Source of the DNA: CAYLLN01 sp033762315
Lineage (GTDB): Bacteria; Planctomycetota; Planctomycetia; Pirellulales; Pirellulaceae
DNA: 64,000 nucleotides
Reading direction: 5' to 3'
Assembly (NCBI GenBank): GCA_033762315.1
Contig: JANRLS010000226.1
Location: 1-64,000, forward strand
Part shown: positions 26,045 through 34,723 of the stretch, in pieces
Numbering within the stretch: the stretch's first letter is position 1
Layout: each line of letters begins with the position of its first letter
Notes under the pieces: generated by a model
Told to the model about the DNA's origin: nothing
What the model saw: only the letters and a program-made list of their open reading frames with translations
Databases searched by the model: none
Translations under genes and position numbers: made by a program

Positions 26045-27370
26045 TTAAGCGGGATAATTCACGGCGCTGCCGCTTTTGAGCGCCTCGCCTGCCATCAGCA
26101 CGGTGGCGGCATCGGCGAGGCCGATGAAGGCGTCGCAAATGGTGGCGGGGTCGCGGCGGCGGACGTGGTCGAGAAAGCTGACCAGCTCGTCGCGGGTGTC
26201 GTCGCTTTCGAGCAGATCAATTTCCAGCGGCTCCCCCCGATGGGCCCAAGGCGAACTGCTCATCTTGAGCGTTTTTCCGGCGGTCAAAATCGCGGCGTTC
26301 CCCTCGTCCCCCGGCTTCAGCCAGGCGGCCTCTTCGGGAAGCTTTTCGCGATAGAACAGCCCCTTCGTCGAAGTGAGGAAGAGCGAGCCGCGCGTGCCCA
26401 GGATCAGCTCTGAGGCCCCTTCGTAGGCGTTGTTGCAGAGGGAGGAGTAAGTGACGCGGATGGTGCGTTTGCTGGCTTCTGGCTGCTGGCCCCTGGCTCC
26501 TGGCTCTTTCACGGCAGGCGAGACGCCTGCCCCACAGTCGTACTCATACACGCAGAAGACGTTGTCGGCGACCTCGCGGCCATCCCGCCAATAGTCGATC
26601 CCGCCGCTGGCAATGACGCGGCGCGGCGTGGTGCCGAGCAGCCAGTTGGCGACGTCCAGCTGGTGGCTGCCGAGCTCGGCCATCAGCCCCTGCGAGAAAC
26701 GGTCGTACAGCCGCCAATTGAGCCGATACTCGAGGGCCTGCCACTGCGGATCGCCCGCCGGCACGGGAACGGGCCGCCGCCAGTTGTTGTTGCGGTGCCA
26801 TTGGGCTTTGATCGAGGAAATCTGACCGAGCAACCCTGCCTTCACCATTGCGGCCGCTTGCTGATAGATCGGATTGGCCCGCCGCTGGAGGCCGACTTGA
26901 AAGACGCACTTCGCGGCCGCCACCTGCCCGGCCAGCTTCTGGCACTCGGCAACCGAATAGCACATCGTTTTTTCCAGAAACACATCGCAGCCGGCGCTGA
27001 TCGCATCGCTGGCGACCTGATAATGCAGATAGAGCGGCACCGCGATCACCACCGCCTGTGGCTTGATTTTTTCGAGCAGTTGGCGGTAGTCGCCAAAGGT
27101 TTGGGCCTGCGGACCGGCATACTTGGCGGCCCGAGCGCGGTGCGGCTCGTAATCGTCGGCTACCGCGACGACTTCGCACCCCTGGATGGTCGTCAGTGCC
27201 CGCAGCAAATCGCTCCCCCGCGCGCCGGTGCCGATGACCGCCGTCCGCACCGGCTCGGCATCGGCAGCCGTGGCCACCGTTGCCGTGCTCGCTGCCGCAA
27301 ACAGGCCGCCGGTCGCTTCGAGAAACAAGCGGCGGGAGCGGGTGATTTCGGTGATGGGCTGGCTGGTCAT
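26045..27370 (-). CDS. Gfo/Idh/MocA-family oxidoreductase, Tat-type signal, repeat insertion
   Basis: A 441-residue exported NAD(P)-dependent sugar-type oxidoreductase. A twin-arginine leader (RSRRLFLEATGGLFAAAS) precedes the Rossmann motif VIGTGARGSDLL, and the family EK motif is present (DVFLEKTMCY). Later segments KAQWHRNNNWRRP, GLMAELGSHQLDVANWLLG and YSSLCNNAYEGASE are typical of planctomycete members. Residues GAGVSPAVKEPGARGQQPEA (26471-26536) interrupt a conserved stretch and derive from intergenic-type repeats inserted in frame. The start overlaps the apbE-like stop by 4 nt, so it is third in a coupled operon. Confidence 0.9.
   Translation of the reverse strand: MTSQPITEITRSRRLFLEATGGLFAAASTATVATAADAEPVRTAVIGTGARGSDLLRALTTIQGCEVVAVADDYEPHRARAAKYAGPQAQTFGDYRQLLEKIKPQAVVIAVPLYLHYQVASDAISAGCDVFLEKTMCYSVAECQKLAGQVAAAKCVFQVGLQRRANPIYQQAAAMVKAGLLGQISSIKAQWHRNNNWRRPVPVPAGDPQWQALEYRLNWRLYDRFSQGLMAELGSHQLDVANWLLGTTPRRVIASGGIDYWRDGREVADNVFCVYEYDCGAGVSPAVKEPGARGQQPEASKRTIRVTYSSLCNNAYEGASELILGTRGSLFLTSTKGLFYREKLPEEAAWLKPGDEGNAAILTAGKTLKMSSSPWAHRGEPLEIDLLESDDTRDELVSFLDHVRRRDPATICDAFIGLADAATVLMAGEALKSGSAVNYPA
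26471..26536. repeat. 66-nt repeat insertion inside the Gfo/Idh gene
   Basis: The segment has two parts: CTGGC-rich text (GCTGGCTTCTGGCTGCTGG and onward) and the palindrome GGCAGGCGAGACGCCTGCC. Both are of the intergenic repeat type. Length is a multiple of three, and the reading frame resumes in conserved sequence (KRTIRVTYSSLCNN) on the far side. Confidence 0.7.
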
Positions 27371-28257
27371 ACCGACTCCAATAGCCGGAAGCTAACAGCT
27401 TCCGGGATCCTGCCGGCCAGCCGAACGATTCGAATATCTGACGCAACTTGTTCGAGAACAAACCGCTCCGCCGCCTCGCGGTCCATCACCACCAGCGCTG
27501 TCGAAAGCACTTCCGCTTCGGCCGCGGTCGGGGCCATCACTGCATAGCCGACTTCGCCAGCGACCACCTTGCCGGTGCGCGGGTCGATAATGTCGGCCTG
27601 CTCGTTCACGGCCGAACACGACAGGGCGGCATCGGAAAGCTCAATGGTTTCGGCTGGTTCGCCGGTCGTCGGATCGCGGAGGGCGATGCGCCAGGGCTGG
27701 CCGTTTTCGTCGCGGCCCTGGGCGAGGACCGAACTGGTGCCCCCGTGGAGCAGGGCGTGTTCGATGTTGTTTTCGGAGAGGATTTCGGCGGCCCGGTCGA
27801 GGGCATAGCCCTTGCCGATGGCGCCGAGGTCGAGTTGGATGACCGAATCGTGAAAGCGAATGAGGCGGCGGACAGGGTCGAATTCGATTTTCGGTAAAGC
27901 TGCGAATTTGGAGGAGGCGACGTCATCGGGAAGCTGACGCATCCCGCTCGCCTGGCTCGCCAGAGAGGAAGCGGCGATGTCAATCGCTCCACCGGTCCAC
28001 TCGCGGGCGGCCAAGCAAGCGGCCAGTAGCTGGGCGACTTCGCGGTCGATCAGCACGGGTTCCCTCGCAGCCAGCCGGTTAATCCGCGAGATTTCGCTCC
28101 GCGGGTCGAAGCGCGAAAGGAGCTGTTCGATCCGCTCGATTTCGTCGAGCACCGCGTCGGCGACCGCGGCCAGGTGCTGCTCGTCGTCGCCCAGGAGCAG
28201 CACTTCGAAGAGCGTGCCCATTGCGGGACGCGTGCGGTGGACACTCCGCTCAGGCAT
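27367..28257 (-). CDS. ApbE-family FAD:protein FMN transferase
   Basis: A 296-residue enzyme that attaches FMN from FAD to a threonine of a target protein (as in NqrC/RnfG). Family segments are the start RTRPAMGTLFEVLLLG, DLGAIGKGYALDRAAEIL (binding and metal site), and LSDAALSCSAVNEQADIIDP. No lipobox or signal peptide is clear. The start at complement 28255-28257 overlaps the upstream FAD oxidoreductase stop by 8 nt; an ATG 15 nt further upstream is possible. The last dozen codons run through a perfect palindrome (27385-27405), so the C-terminus appears repeat-derived. Confidence 0.9.
   Translation of the reverse strand: MPERSVHRTRPAMGTLFEVLLLGDDEQHLAAVADAVLDEIERIEQLLSRFDPRSEISRINRLAAREPVLIDREVAQLLAACLAAREWTGGAIDIAASSLASQASGMRQLPDDVASSKFAALPKIEFDPVRRLIRFHDSVIQLDLGAIGKGYALDRAAEILSENNIEHALLHGGTSSVLAQGRDENGQPWRIALRDPTTGEPAETIELSDAALSCSAVNEQADIIDPRTGKVVAGEVGYAVMAPTAAEAEVLSTALVVMDREAAERFVLEQVASDIRIVRLAGRIPEAVSFRLLESV
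27385..27405. repeat. Palindromic repeat within the apbE-like 3' end
   Basis: CCGGAAGCT and AGCTTCCGG form a perfect 9-bp palindrome with a 3-nt loop, encoding part of the C-terminal PEAVSFRLLESV. Confidence 0.75.
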
Positions 28258-30217
28258 AGCACCGCACCTCAAACACCCGCGCCAGCTTCTCGCCGTTGGT
28301 GGCGGTGACGACGAGGCGAATTGCCTGGGCGGTGACGGGCGAGAACTCGTGCCGCACGAGCCGCTGGTGGTTGTTCTTCACGTCGGCCAGCACTGCCCAT
28401 TTGCCGTCAGGCGACGAGCGGTAATCCAAGCGATAGTCCTTCACCGTTTCCGGCTGAGGGGCGCGGATGATGCCGCCGTTGATGCCATTGGAGGAGGTGA
28501 GCGTGAGTTCCCGATGAAAGCCGGTATCAAAGGTCAACTGCACGCGGCTGATGCGCTGCGGCTGCTGCCAAGCGAGCTCAAGCCAAGCCCCATCCGGCCC
28601 CAGCGGGGCGCTCCAGCGGTTGGTCCATTCTCCCTGCACATCGCGAACAAACCCGCTGATGACGTGCTCGGCTTTGGCATCTTCGTTTTCGCCGGACGCG
28701 GTGATCTTGGCCTGACGAGCCAGATCGGCCGGGTCCTGGTTCTTCCGGCCGTTGATCGACTGGTCATCGCGGAGCAGGGTTTCTTGCAATTCGGCTAGTT
28801 TCGCCTTATCGGTGTAAAGCTCGCGCGGCGACACTTTATGCCGCACGGTCAGCGCGGCGGCGGTGCCGGCGGCCTGGCCCATGACGGCGCAGGTTGCCAT
28901 GACGCGGGTGCTGGTGAAGGCGACGTGCGTGGCACTGGCGTTGCGGCCCGCCATCATCAGGTTCCGCACGTTTTTGCTGTAGAGCGAGCGGAGCGGGATG
29001 TTGTAGATCGGCGTTTTCACTTGCACGCACGGCGGCAGATCGGCCCGATCGAAGCCGCCAGGGGGGTGGTCGTCCATCGGCCAGCCGCCAATGCATACCG
29101 CATCCTCGAAATCGTCGTTGACCCCCATCAGGTCGAACTGCGTGAGCAGATGGTCCCCCACCAGCCGGCGACTTTCGCGCTTGCCGGTGAACATGCCGAC
29201 CCAGTCGAGGGCCCAGTTGGCTGCGTCGGGGTGGTTGCCGCTGTTTTTGATGTAGTCCCAGACGCCGAGCACGATGGAGAGCAGCTCAAAACGGATTCGT
29301 TCGTTGTCGTGGATGGTGTGCATCTGCCCGCCCCACTCGATCCACCAGTAGCCGTATTCCCAGGCATTCGTCGGCCGCTTGAGAAGCTGCTGCTTGTTGA
29401 CTTTGCGGGCCCACTTGGGGGGCGTGAAGGGCATCGGCTTGTCGAACTTTTTCGAGGTGAAGAGGATCGAGCTGCCGAGCATTTCTTCGTCGGGCTTGTC
29501 GGGGGCGAGCGACTCGCCGAATTCGGCGCGGGCTTCGCGGCCGAACCGCATTTCGGCCCCCGCTTCCAGGCCGAGGCGGCTGTCGCCGGTGCAATCGAGA
29601 TAGGTATGGGCGGTGATTTCGTAGATGTGCTCGGTTTTGTCCGACCGGGCCCAAGCCCGTTGGATCGCCCCGTCCTTCACGTCGACGGCGAAGACGGCCG
29701 TGTCGAGCATCAGCGTGATGTTCGGCTCGCTGACGAGCTTGTCGTAGAGCAGCAAATCCCAAAGTTCCCAGCAGCGCTGCGGGTTGTTGGCGGCGTCGTC
29801 CAGGCGGAACTCTTCGATCAGTCCCCCTTCGCGCCAGCCGGGACGCGATTTGTGGTGGTTCGCGCCGACGACGTGCATCTTCACTTCGCTCGACGAATTG
29901 CCCCCCAGCCGCGAGCGGTCGTTGACGATTACCACCTTGGCCCCGTTGCGGGCTGCAGCAACCGCGGCACAAACGCCAGCGAGCCCGCCGCCAGCCACGA
30001 ACACGTCGCAGGGCAGCTTGACGAGCGTCATGTGCGGCTCGTCCGGGGCGGCGGTCCGCAGGTCGCCGCGGGGGGCGATGCGGGCCATTTCCTGGCGGAT
30101 TTCGTCCACGCTGCGGCTCGTGCCCGCTAGTGCCGATTGATCGTCCGCCAGCACCGCGAGGCTGTAACCAGCCAGCGAACCCAAGCCGATCCGAGAGAGA
30201 AAATCGCGACGTTGCAC
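28250..30217 (-). CDS. FAD-dependent oxidoreductase with C-terminal discoidin-like domain, Tat leader
   Basis: A 655-residue exported flavoprotein. The leader MQRRDFLSRIG is of Tat type. FAD binding is by GGGLAGVCAAVAAARNGAKV with SRLGGNSSSEVKMHV, as in the FAD_oxidored (PF12831) family, and the C-terminal FAD segment is MMAGRNASATHVAFTSTRVM. Residues from about 500 on form a beta domain of F5/8 type C style (WLELAWQQPQRISRVQLTFD). Substrates are unknown but secreted carbohydrate oxidation is plausible. It heads an operon with the ApbE-like and Gfo/Idh genes (overlaps of 8 and 4 nt), which suggests a jointly exported redox set. Confidence 0.88.
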   Translation of the reverse strand: MQRRDFLSRIGLGSLAGYSLAVLADDQSALAGTSRSVDEIRQEMARIAPRGDLRTAAPDEPHMTLVKLPCDVFVAGGGLAGVCAAVAAARNGAKVVIVNDRSRLGGNSSSEVKMHVVGANHHKSRPGWREGGLIEEFRLDDAANNPQRCWELWDLLLYDKLVSEPNITLMLDTAVFAVDVKDGAIQRAWARSDKTEHIYEITAHTYLDCTGDSRLGLEAGAEMRFGREARAEFGESLAPDKPDEEMLGSSILFTSKKFDKPMPFTPPKWARKVNKQQLLKRPTNAWEYGYWWIEWGGQMHTIHDNERIRFELLSIVLGVWDYIKNSGNHPDAANWALDWVGMFTGKRESRRLVGDHLLTQFDLMGVNDDFEDAVCIGGWPMDDHPPGGFDRADLPPCVQVKTPIYNIPLRSLYSKNVRNLMMAGRNASATHVAFTSTRVMATCAVMGQAAGTAAALTVRHKVSPRELYTDKAKLAELQETLLRDDQSINGRKNQDPADLARQAKITASGENEDAKAEHVISGFVRDVQGEWTNRWSAPLGPDGAWLELAWQQPQRISRVQLTFDTGFHRELTLTSSNGINGGIIRAPQPETVKDYRLDYRSSPDGKWAVLADVKNNHQRLVRHEFSPVTAQAIRLVVTATNGEKLARVFEVRCYA

Positions 30218-30588
30218 GGCGAACCTCGACGAGCATCAGGAGGAGATAAGTCGGACTTATTGTATCCCCCACGGAAACCACATGCACCAGCAGCAGCCTT
30301 TCCGGGAGGCTCGTCGCTCTCTTGCGCACCCCCGCAAATGGCTGCACAACGCCCGGCCAGACTGGTCGCCGCGCCACCTTCGGATTTGCGCGGAAACGGA
30401 CGAATCTCTCGACAAAACGGCTCATTTTCTGGCAATTTCCGGCTGGCCACGCATTCGGTGGGCGATTTGGCATCGACTTTGCTTTTCGTGTTCTAGCGCT
30501 GGTCCGTGGTCCGCTGGCGGCGTTGAAAGGTCGCGCCGCGGAGGGCGGATGGACGTCTCGAATTTCGCAATCGTGAAAGGGAATTGTC
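30218..30588. other. Divergent intergenic region
   Basis: A 371-nt gap between the FAD oxidoreductase and the PRVDG-repeat gene, which diverge. Promoters for both should lie here. The sequence AAAGGGAATTGTC directly precedes the ATG at 30589. I see no RNA gene or repeat. Confidence 0.5.
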
Positions 30589-32178
30589 ATGTTGTTTTCC
30601 AAATGGTCTTCCAGCGTCGGCTGGTTGCTGATGGCGTCGGCCTTGGCAGTGTTGTTGGCAGGCGCGGCCAATGCCCAGCGGGGCGAACGAGGAGATCGCG
30701 GCGCAGGTCGTGGCAATCCCGGCGGCGGCCGCGGCATTCGCCAGCCGACGGCACCGCCGCGCGGCAACGCTCCGCGAGTGGCCACGCCGCGAGTCGAACT
30801 ACCCCGTATCGCGGCCCCAGCGAATCCGCGCGATGGGAACTCGCCAGTTCCGCGCGTGGCCCAGCTGCCGCGTCTCGACCGATCGTCACCGCCGCGAGTC
30901 GAGGTTCCGCGCGTGACCGCGCCGCGTGTGGATGGTCCCCGCGTTGATGGTCCACGCGTTGATGGTCCCCGCGTTGATGGTCCAAAGACCGATGGCCCGC
31001 GTGTGGATGGTCCCCGCGTTGATGGTCCCCGCGTTGATGGTCCACGCGTTGATGGTCCACGCGTTGGTGGTCCAAAAACCGATGGCCCCCGTGTGGATGG
31101 CCCGCGCACCGATGGTCCGCGGGTGGATGGTCCGCGAGTTGGTGGTCCCCGCGTCGATGGTCCCCGCGTTGATGGTCCCCGCGTTGATGGTCCAAAGACC
31201 GATGGCCCGCGCACCGGCGAACCTCGTTCGGATCGGCCCCGCACCGATGGCCCGCAAGTCGGAGACCGCAACCCCGATCGCGATTCTCGCGGCAATGCCT
31301 CGTGGCGGCGGCCAAACAACAACGACCTCGACAAAATCCGCGTCCGCTTCGATAGCGCCTTACGAGCCGTCACTGGCGATCGCGGCATGGACCGCTGGGT
31401 CGAGCGCAATCCGTCGCGGATCCAGCATTGGAACGGCTGGGGAGCCGATTTCCGCACCAACTATCGCTACAGTCGCTATCCCTATTTCGGCCACAACTTT
31501 TGGAATGGCCGAAATCTGATCGGCGTCAATCTGGGGGTTCATGGCGGCCGGTGGGGTTATCAGCCGTGGGCCGGCGGTCGGCCGTGGTGGTATTGGTATG
31601 GCACTCCCGCCTGGACGGTGTTTGCCGGCTGGTATGGCTGGAACCGGCCGTATTACTACGACTATGGTCCCGGCGGGAATGTCGTGTATCAGCAAGACCA
31701 GGTCTATGTGAATCAGCAGCCGGTCGGCACGCCCGACGACTACGCCCAATCGGCCGCCGCCTTGGCCGCGGTCGATGCCGAGCTGATCGCCGCGACCCCC
31801 GCGGCCGATTGGCAAGCGCTCGGCACCTTTATGATCGTCACGAGCGAACAAGAGAAGGACCCGGCGCGGATGATTCAGTTGGCCGTCAGCCAGAAGGGGC
31901 TGATTAGCGGATCGATGTACAACCGCGAGACCGATAAGGCCTACTCGGTGCAAGGCCGCGTCGATCCCGAAACGCAGCGGGTTGCCTTCACCTTTGGCGA
32001 CCGGGACGACATTGTCCTCGAAACGGGGCTCTATAACCTGACTCGCCAGGAGGCCCCGGTGCTCGTCCACTTTGGACCCAATAAGACGGCGACCTACGTC
32101 TTCGTGCGGCTGCCTGAACCGGAGCACACTGATCCGCCAGCCGCCGCGCTGCCGGAACCGCAAAGCGAGCTGCCGTAA
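30589..32178 (+). CDS. Secreted PRVDG-pentapeptide repeat protein
   Basis: A 529-residue exported protein. A signal peptide (LLMASALAVLLAGAANAQ) and a basic Gly/Arg/Pro region lead to about 23 tandem PRVDG-type pentapeptides (residues 112-226). A folded Trp/Tyr-rich part follows (RWVERNPSRIQHWNGWGADF, WWYWYGTPAWTVFAGWYGW). The C-terminal domain (about 390-510, including WQALGTFMIVTSEQEKDPAR) is repeated-strand in character. Planctomycete cell-surface proteins of this style are common; the repeat is likely an extended stalk. No enzyme motif is seen. It ends 26 nt before a strong terminator. Confidence 0.82.
   Translation: MLFSKWSSSVGWLLMASALAVLLAGAANAQRGERGDRGAGRGNPGGGRGIRQPTAPPRGNAPRVATPRVELPRIAAPANPRDGNSPVPRVAQLPRLDRSSPPRVEVPRVTAPRVDGPRVDGPRVDGPRVDGPKTDGPRVDGPRVDGPRVDGPRVDGPRVGGPKTDGPRVDGPRTDGPRVDGPRVGGPRVDGPRVDGPRVDGPKTDGPRTGEPRSDRPRTDGPQVGDRNPDRDSRGNASWRRPNNNDLDKIRVRFDSALRAVTGDRGMDRWVERNPSRIQHWNGWGADFRTNYRYSRYPYFGHNFWNGRNLIGVNLGVHGGRWGYQPWAGGRPWWYWYGTPAWTVFAGWYGWNRPYYYDYGPGGNVVYQQDQVYVNQQPVGTPDDYAQSAAALAAVDAELIAATPAADWQALGTFMIVTSEQEKDPARMIQLAVSQKGLISGSMYNRETDKAYSVQGRVDPETQRVAFTFGDRDDIVLETGLYNLTRQEAPVLVHFGPNKTATYVFVRLPEPEHTDPPAAALPEPQSELP
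30922..31266 (+). repeat. Tandem 15-nt repeat encoding PRVDG-type pentapeptides
   Basis: About 23 in-frame copies of a 15-nt unit (consensus GTTGATGGTCCCCGC) encode PRVDG, PKTDG, PRTDG and PRVGG variants. PKTDG recurs every few units (positions 5, 11 and 19), giving a higher-order pattern. Near-identical neighbouring units suggest recent slippage or unequal exchange. Confidence 0.9.
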
Positions 32179-32204
32179 CATGGTTGGCGACCAATCGTCA
32201 CCCG

Positions 32205-32240
32205 GCCGCCGCCCGGTTTTTTCGGGCGGCGGCTTTGTTT
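32205..32240 (+). terminator. Strong Rho-independent terminator
   Basis: GCCGCCGCCCG (32205-32215) pairs fully with CGGGCGGCGGC (32223-32233) around a T-rich loop and is followed by TTTGTTT. It lies 26 nt after the PRVDG-repeat gene. Confidence 0.88.
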
Positions 32241-32374
32241 CTTGAGGGGCTTTCCGCGGATCGGAAGCTCGCTGCCTGAAGCCTGTTTGACCGGGCCTCG
32301 CGAGTCGGCGAGAATGCCGGCTTACGCACCGCGAACAAAATTCGCTCACGACCTCTCCGCCAGAGCCGAACATC

Positions 32375-33970
32375 ATGTTGTCGTTTCATTCTCCTGTTTC
32401 TCGTTCCGCCGAGCATGAACCAGGGAGCCGGCGACGGCAGTTGGCGGTCGTCGCGTTCTGTTTCTTCGCCGTATGTTCCGTCACCGGGCCACAACTTGTC
32501 GCCCGTTCCGCCGAAACCGCCGGTCGGCCCAACATCGTCTTCATCCTGGCCGATGACATCGGCTATGGCGATCTGTCGTGCCAGGGAGCGAAACACGCGA
32601 AGACCCCGCATCTCGATCAGCTTGCGGCTCAAGGATGCCGGTTCGTGGATGCCCATTCCCCGGCTTCGACCTGCACTCCGACGCGACGGGCCTTTTTGAC
32701 CGGCGTCTATTCCTGGCGGCAGCAAGCCGGAGCGAGCATCGCCCCCGGCGACGCCCCGCTTTCGATTCCGCCCGGCACCGCCACCGTCGCGTCGCTGCTC
32801 AAGTCGGCCGGCTATCGGACCGGCGTGGTCGGCAAGTGGCATGTCGGCCTCGGCCCAGAGAGTGGTCCCGATTGGAACGGCGAAATCAAGCCCGGCCCGC
32901 TGGAACTCGGCTTCGACTCGGCCTTTATCATGGCCGCCACCGGCGACCGGGTGCCGACCGTTTATGTGCAAGATCATCGCGTCGTCGGCCTCGACCCGAA
33001 TGACCCGATTCGCGTCAGCTATAAGGAAAAAGTCGGCGACGAGCCCACCGGCCGCGAAAACCCCGAGCTTCTCAAGCTGAAGCACACGCACGGCCACGAT
33101 TTCACCATCGTCAATGGCATTGGCCGCATCGGCTGGATGACCGGCGGCAAAACGGCCCGCTGGATCGACGAGGAGATGTCCGACACGTTCGTCAAGCAGG
33201 CGGTTCGCTTCATCGAAGGTAGGCAGGGGGAACCGTTTTTCCTCTTCTTCGCGGCCCACGACATTCACGTCCCCCGTGTGCCGCATCCGCGCTTCAAGGG
33301 GACCAGCCCCGTCGGGACGCGCGGCGACGTCATTCACGAGCTCGATGACGCCGTTGGCACCCTCCTCGCCACGCTCGACCGCCTCAAATTGGCCGACAAC
33401 ACCCTCGTCCTATTCACCAGCGACAACGGCGGCGTGATGGACGACGGCTACGAGGATGTCGGCAGCTTCGACTATCACCCCAATGCTCCCCTTCGCGGCA
33501 CCAAGGGGACGCTCTACGAAGGGGGGCATCGCGTGCCGTTCCTCGCCCGCTGGCCAGGCAAAATCAAGCCCAGCACCACTTCGCCCGCCCTGCTGGCCCA
33601 CCTCGACATGCCCGCGACTTTTGCCGCCATCGCCGGCGCGAAAATTCCCGCTGGGCAATGCCGCGACAGTGTAAACGCGCTCCCCGCGCTCGTCGGCGAT
33701 TCCGCCTCGGCCCGCACGGATTTCGTGGCCCACACCGGCGGCACGCAAGGCCCTTTCGCCGTGCGCTCCGGCGATTGGAAATACATTACTCCCGGCGGCG
33801 GCAACTATGGCAAGGCGGGCGCGAAAGCCAAAACCCCGCCGATTCCGCAGCTGTACGACCTGAAATCCGACCCCGCTGAGGAGAAAAACCTCGCCGAGTC
33901 GAATCCCGCCCAGCTTGCCGAAATGCGGGCTTTGCTGGTCAAAATTCGTGAGAGTGAAAAGGCTCCGTAG
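32375..33970 (+). CDS. Secreted sulfatase (formylglycine type)
   Basis: A 531-residue arylsulfatase-family enzyme, probably removing sulfate esters from polysaccharides in the periplasm. A signal region (RRQLAVVAFCFFAVCSVTG) precedes the metal-binding NIVFILADDIGYGD (D60, D61) and the signature CTPTRRAFLTG, whose C100 would be converted to formylglycine (C-x-P-x-R). Further active-site pieces are GKWHVGLG, the HDIH segment and FTSDNGGV. A C-terminal subdomain ends LYDLKSDPAEEKNLAESNP, typical of the family. The maturase gene is not in the window. Confidence 0.93.
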   Translation: MLSFHSPVSRSAEHEPGSRRRQLAVVAFCFFAVCSVTGPQLVARSAETAGRPNIVFILADDIGYGDLSCQGAKHAKTPHLDQLAAQGCRFVDAHSPASTCTPTRRAFLTGVYSWRQQAGASIAPGDAPLSIPPGTATVASLLKSAGYRTGVVGKWHVGLGPESGPDWNGEIKPGPLELGFDSAFIMAATGDRVPTVYVQDHRVVGLDPNDPIRVSYKEKVGDEPTGRENPELLKLKHTHGHDFTIVNGIGRIGWMTGGKTARWIDEEMSDTFVKQAVRFIEGRQGEPFFLFFAAHDIHVPRVPHPRFKGTSPVGTRGDVIHELDDAVGTLLATLDRLKLADNTLVLFTSDNGGVMDDGYEDVGSFDYHPNAPLRGTKGTLYEGGHRVPFLARWPGKIKPSTTSPALLAHLDMPATFAAIAGAKIPAGQCRDSVNALPALVGDSASARTDFVAHTGGTQGPFAVRSGDWKYITPGGGNYGKAGAKAKTPPIPQLYDLKSDPAEEKNLAESNPAQLAEMRALLVKIRESEKAP

Positions 33971-34064
33971 GATCGCCCCGCTCCCCCGGCCAGTGCGACG
34001 GCAAATCGATTGCCTGGACAAGCAGGCCAGCGATACAATCAGGGCAGCCTCACGGAGTGCCGCC

Positions 34065-34715
34065 ATGCGATGTGCGCCCCTTGCCGGAATGCTCATGGTG
34101 CTGCCCGCCTCGCTCGCCTGGGGTCAGGCGACCACGGTGCAGCTTCCCACCTATAGCTTCTTCACGGTGCAAACGGCGGTCTCCGTCCCTGACCGGGGTG
34201 GGGCATACCTCGGCGGCATCAGCCGGGCGCGCGACGGCAGCGCGCAGCGCGGCCTCGGTCCGCTGGCTAATCGTGGTTTGGGAATGGACCGGCTGGCGAG
34301 CGGCATGAGCGTTCATGCCACGATTATCGACCATGCCGAGCACGACCGCCGCTTGCTCGCCGAGGCGGCGGCCCGCCATGCCCCGCGCGATTCGGTCACG
34401 GCCAAAGCGAGCGAGCTTTCTGCCCATGTCGCCGCGCCGCCGCTGGTGTTCGCGGAGTCCGCGCCGGTCGCCGCCGCACCGATTGAAAGCGTCGCCGCCA
34501 TCCGCGCCCGCAACTCGGCAGCCGCCCAGACCCGCTCGGCCGAAGCGGCCGAGTTTTTCGGCCAGGCGCAAGCCGCCGAATTGGCGGGCAAGCCCGCCGT
34601 GGCCAGGCTTTACTATCAAATGGTCGTTCGCCGCGACAGTGGCGATCTGCGCGAAGCTGCCCAGGCTCGCCTCTCCGCCCTCGCCGGCAGCCAGGCCGCA
34701 ATCGCCGGCAAATAG
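34065..34715 (+). CDS. Secreted alanine-rich hypothetical protein
   Basis: A 216-residue exported protein. The signal peptide (APLAGMLMVLPASLAWGQA) is followed by an N-terminal beta-like part (TTVQLPTYSFFTVQTAVSVP) and a long Ala/Glu/Arg helix-rich C-terminal half resembling a tetratricopeptide-like or coiled segment (AEAAEFFGQAQAAELAGKPA). No family recognised. The start at 34065 begins the signal peptide, and the longer TTG frame upstream overlaps the sulfatase gene. It converges with the amidohydrolase gene, 8 nt away. Confidence 0.65.
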   Translation: MRCAPLAGMLMVLPASLAWGQATTVQLPTYSFFTVQTAVSVPDRGGAYLGGISRARDGSAQRGLGPLANRGLGMDRLASGMSVHATIIDHAEHDRRLLAEAAARHAPRDSVTAKASELSAHVAAPPLVFAESAPVAAAPIESVAAIRARNSAAAQTRSAEAAEFFGQAQAAELAGKPAVARLYYQMVVRRDSGDLREAAQARLSALAGSQAAIAGK

Positions 34716-34723
34716 CGGTCGAT

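Noticed and set aside
29286..31460. 724-codon minus-strand frame with RGPSTRGPS repeats
   Set aside because: The repeats are the reverse reading of the PRVDG units, and the frame crosses the divergent promoter region.
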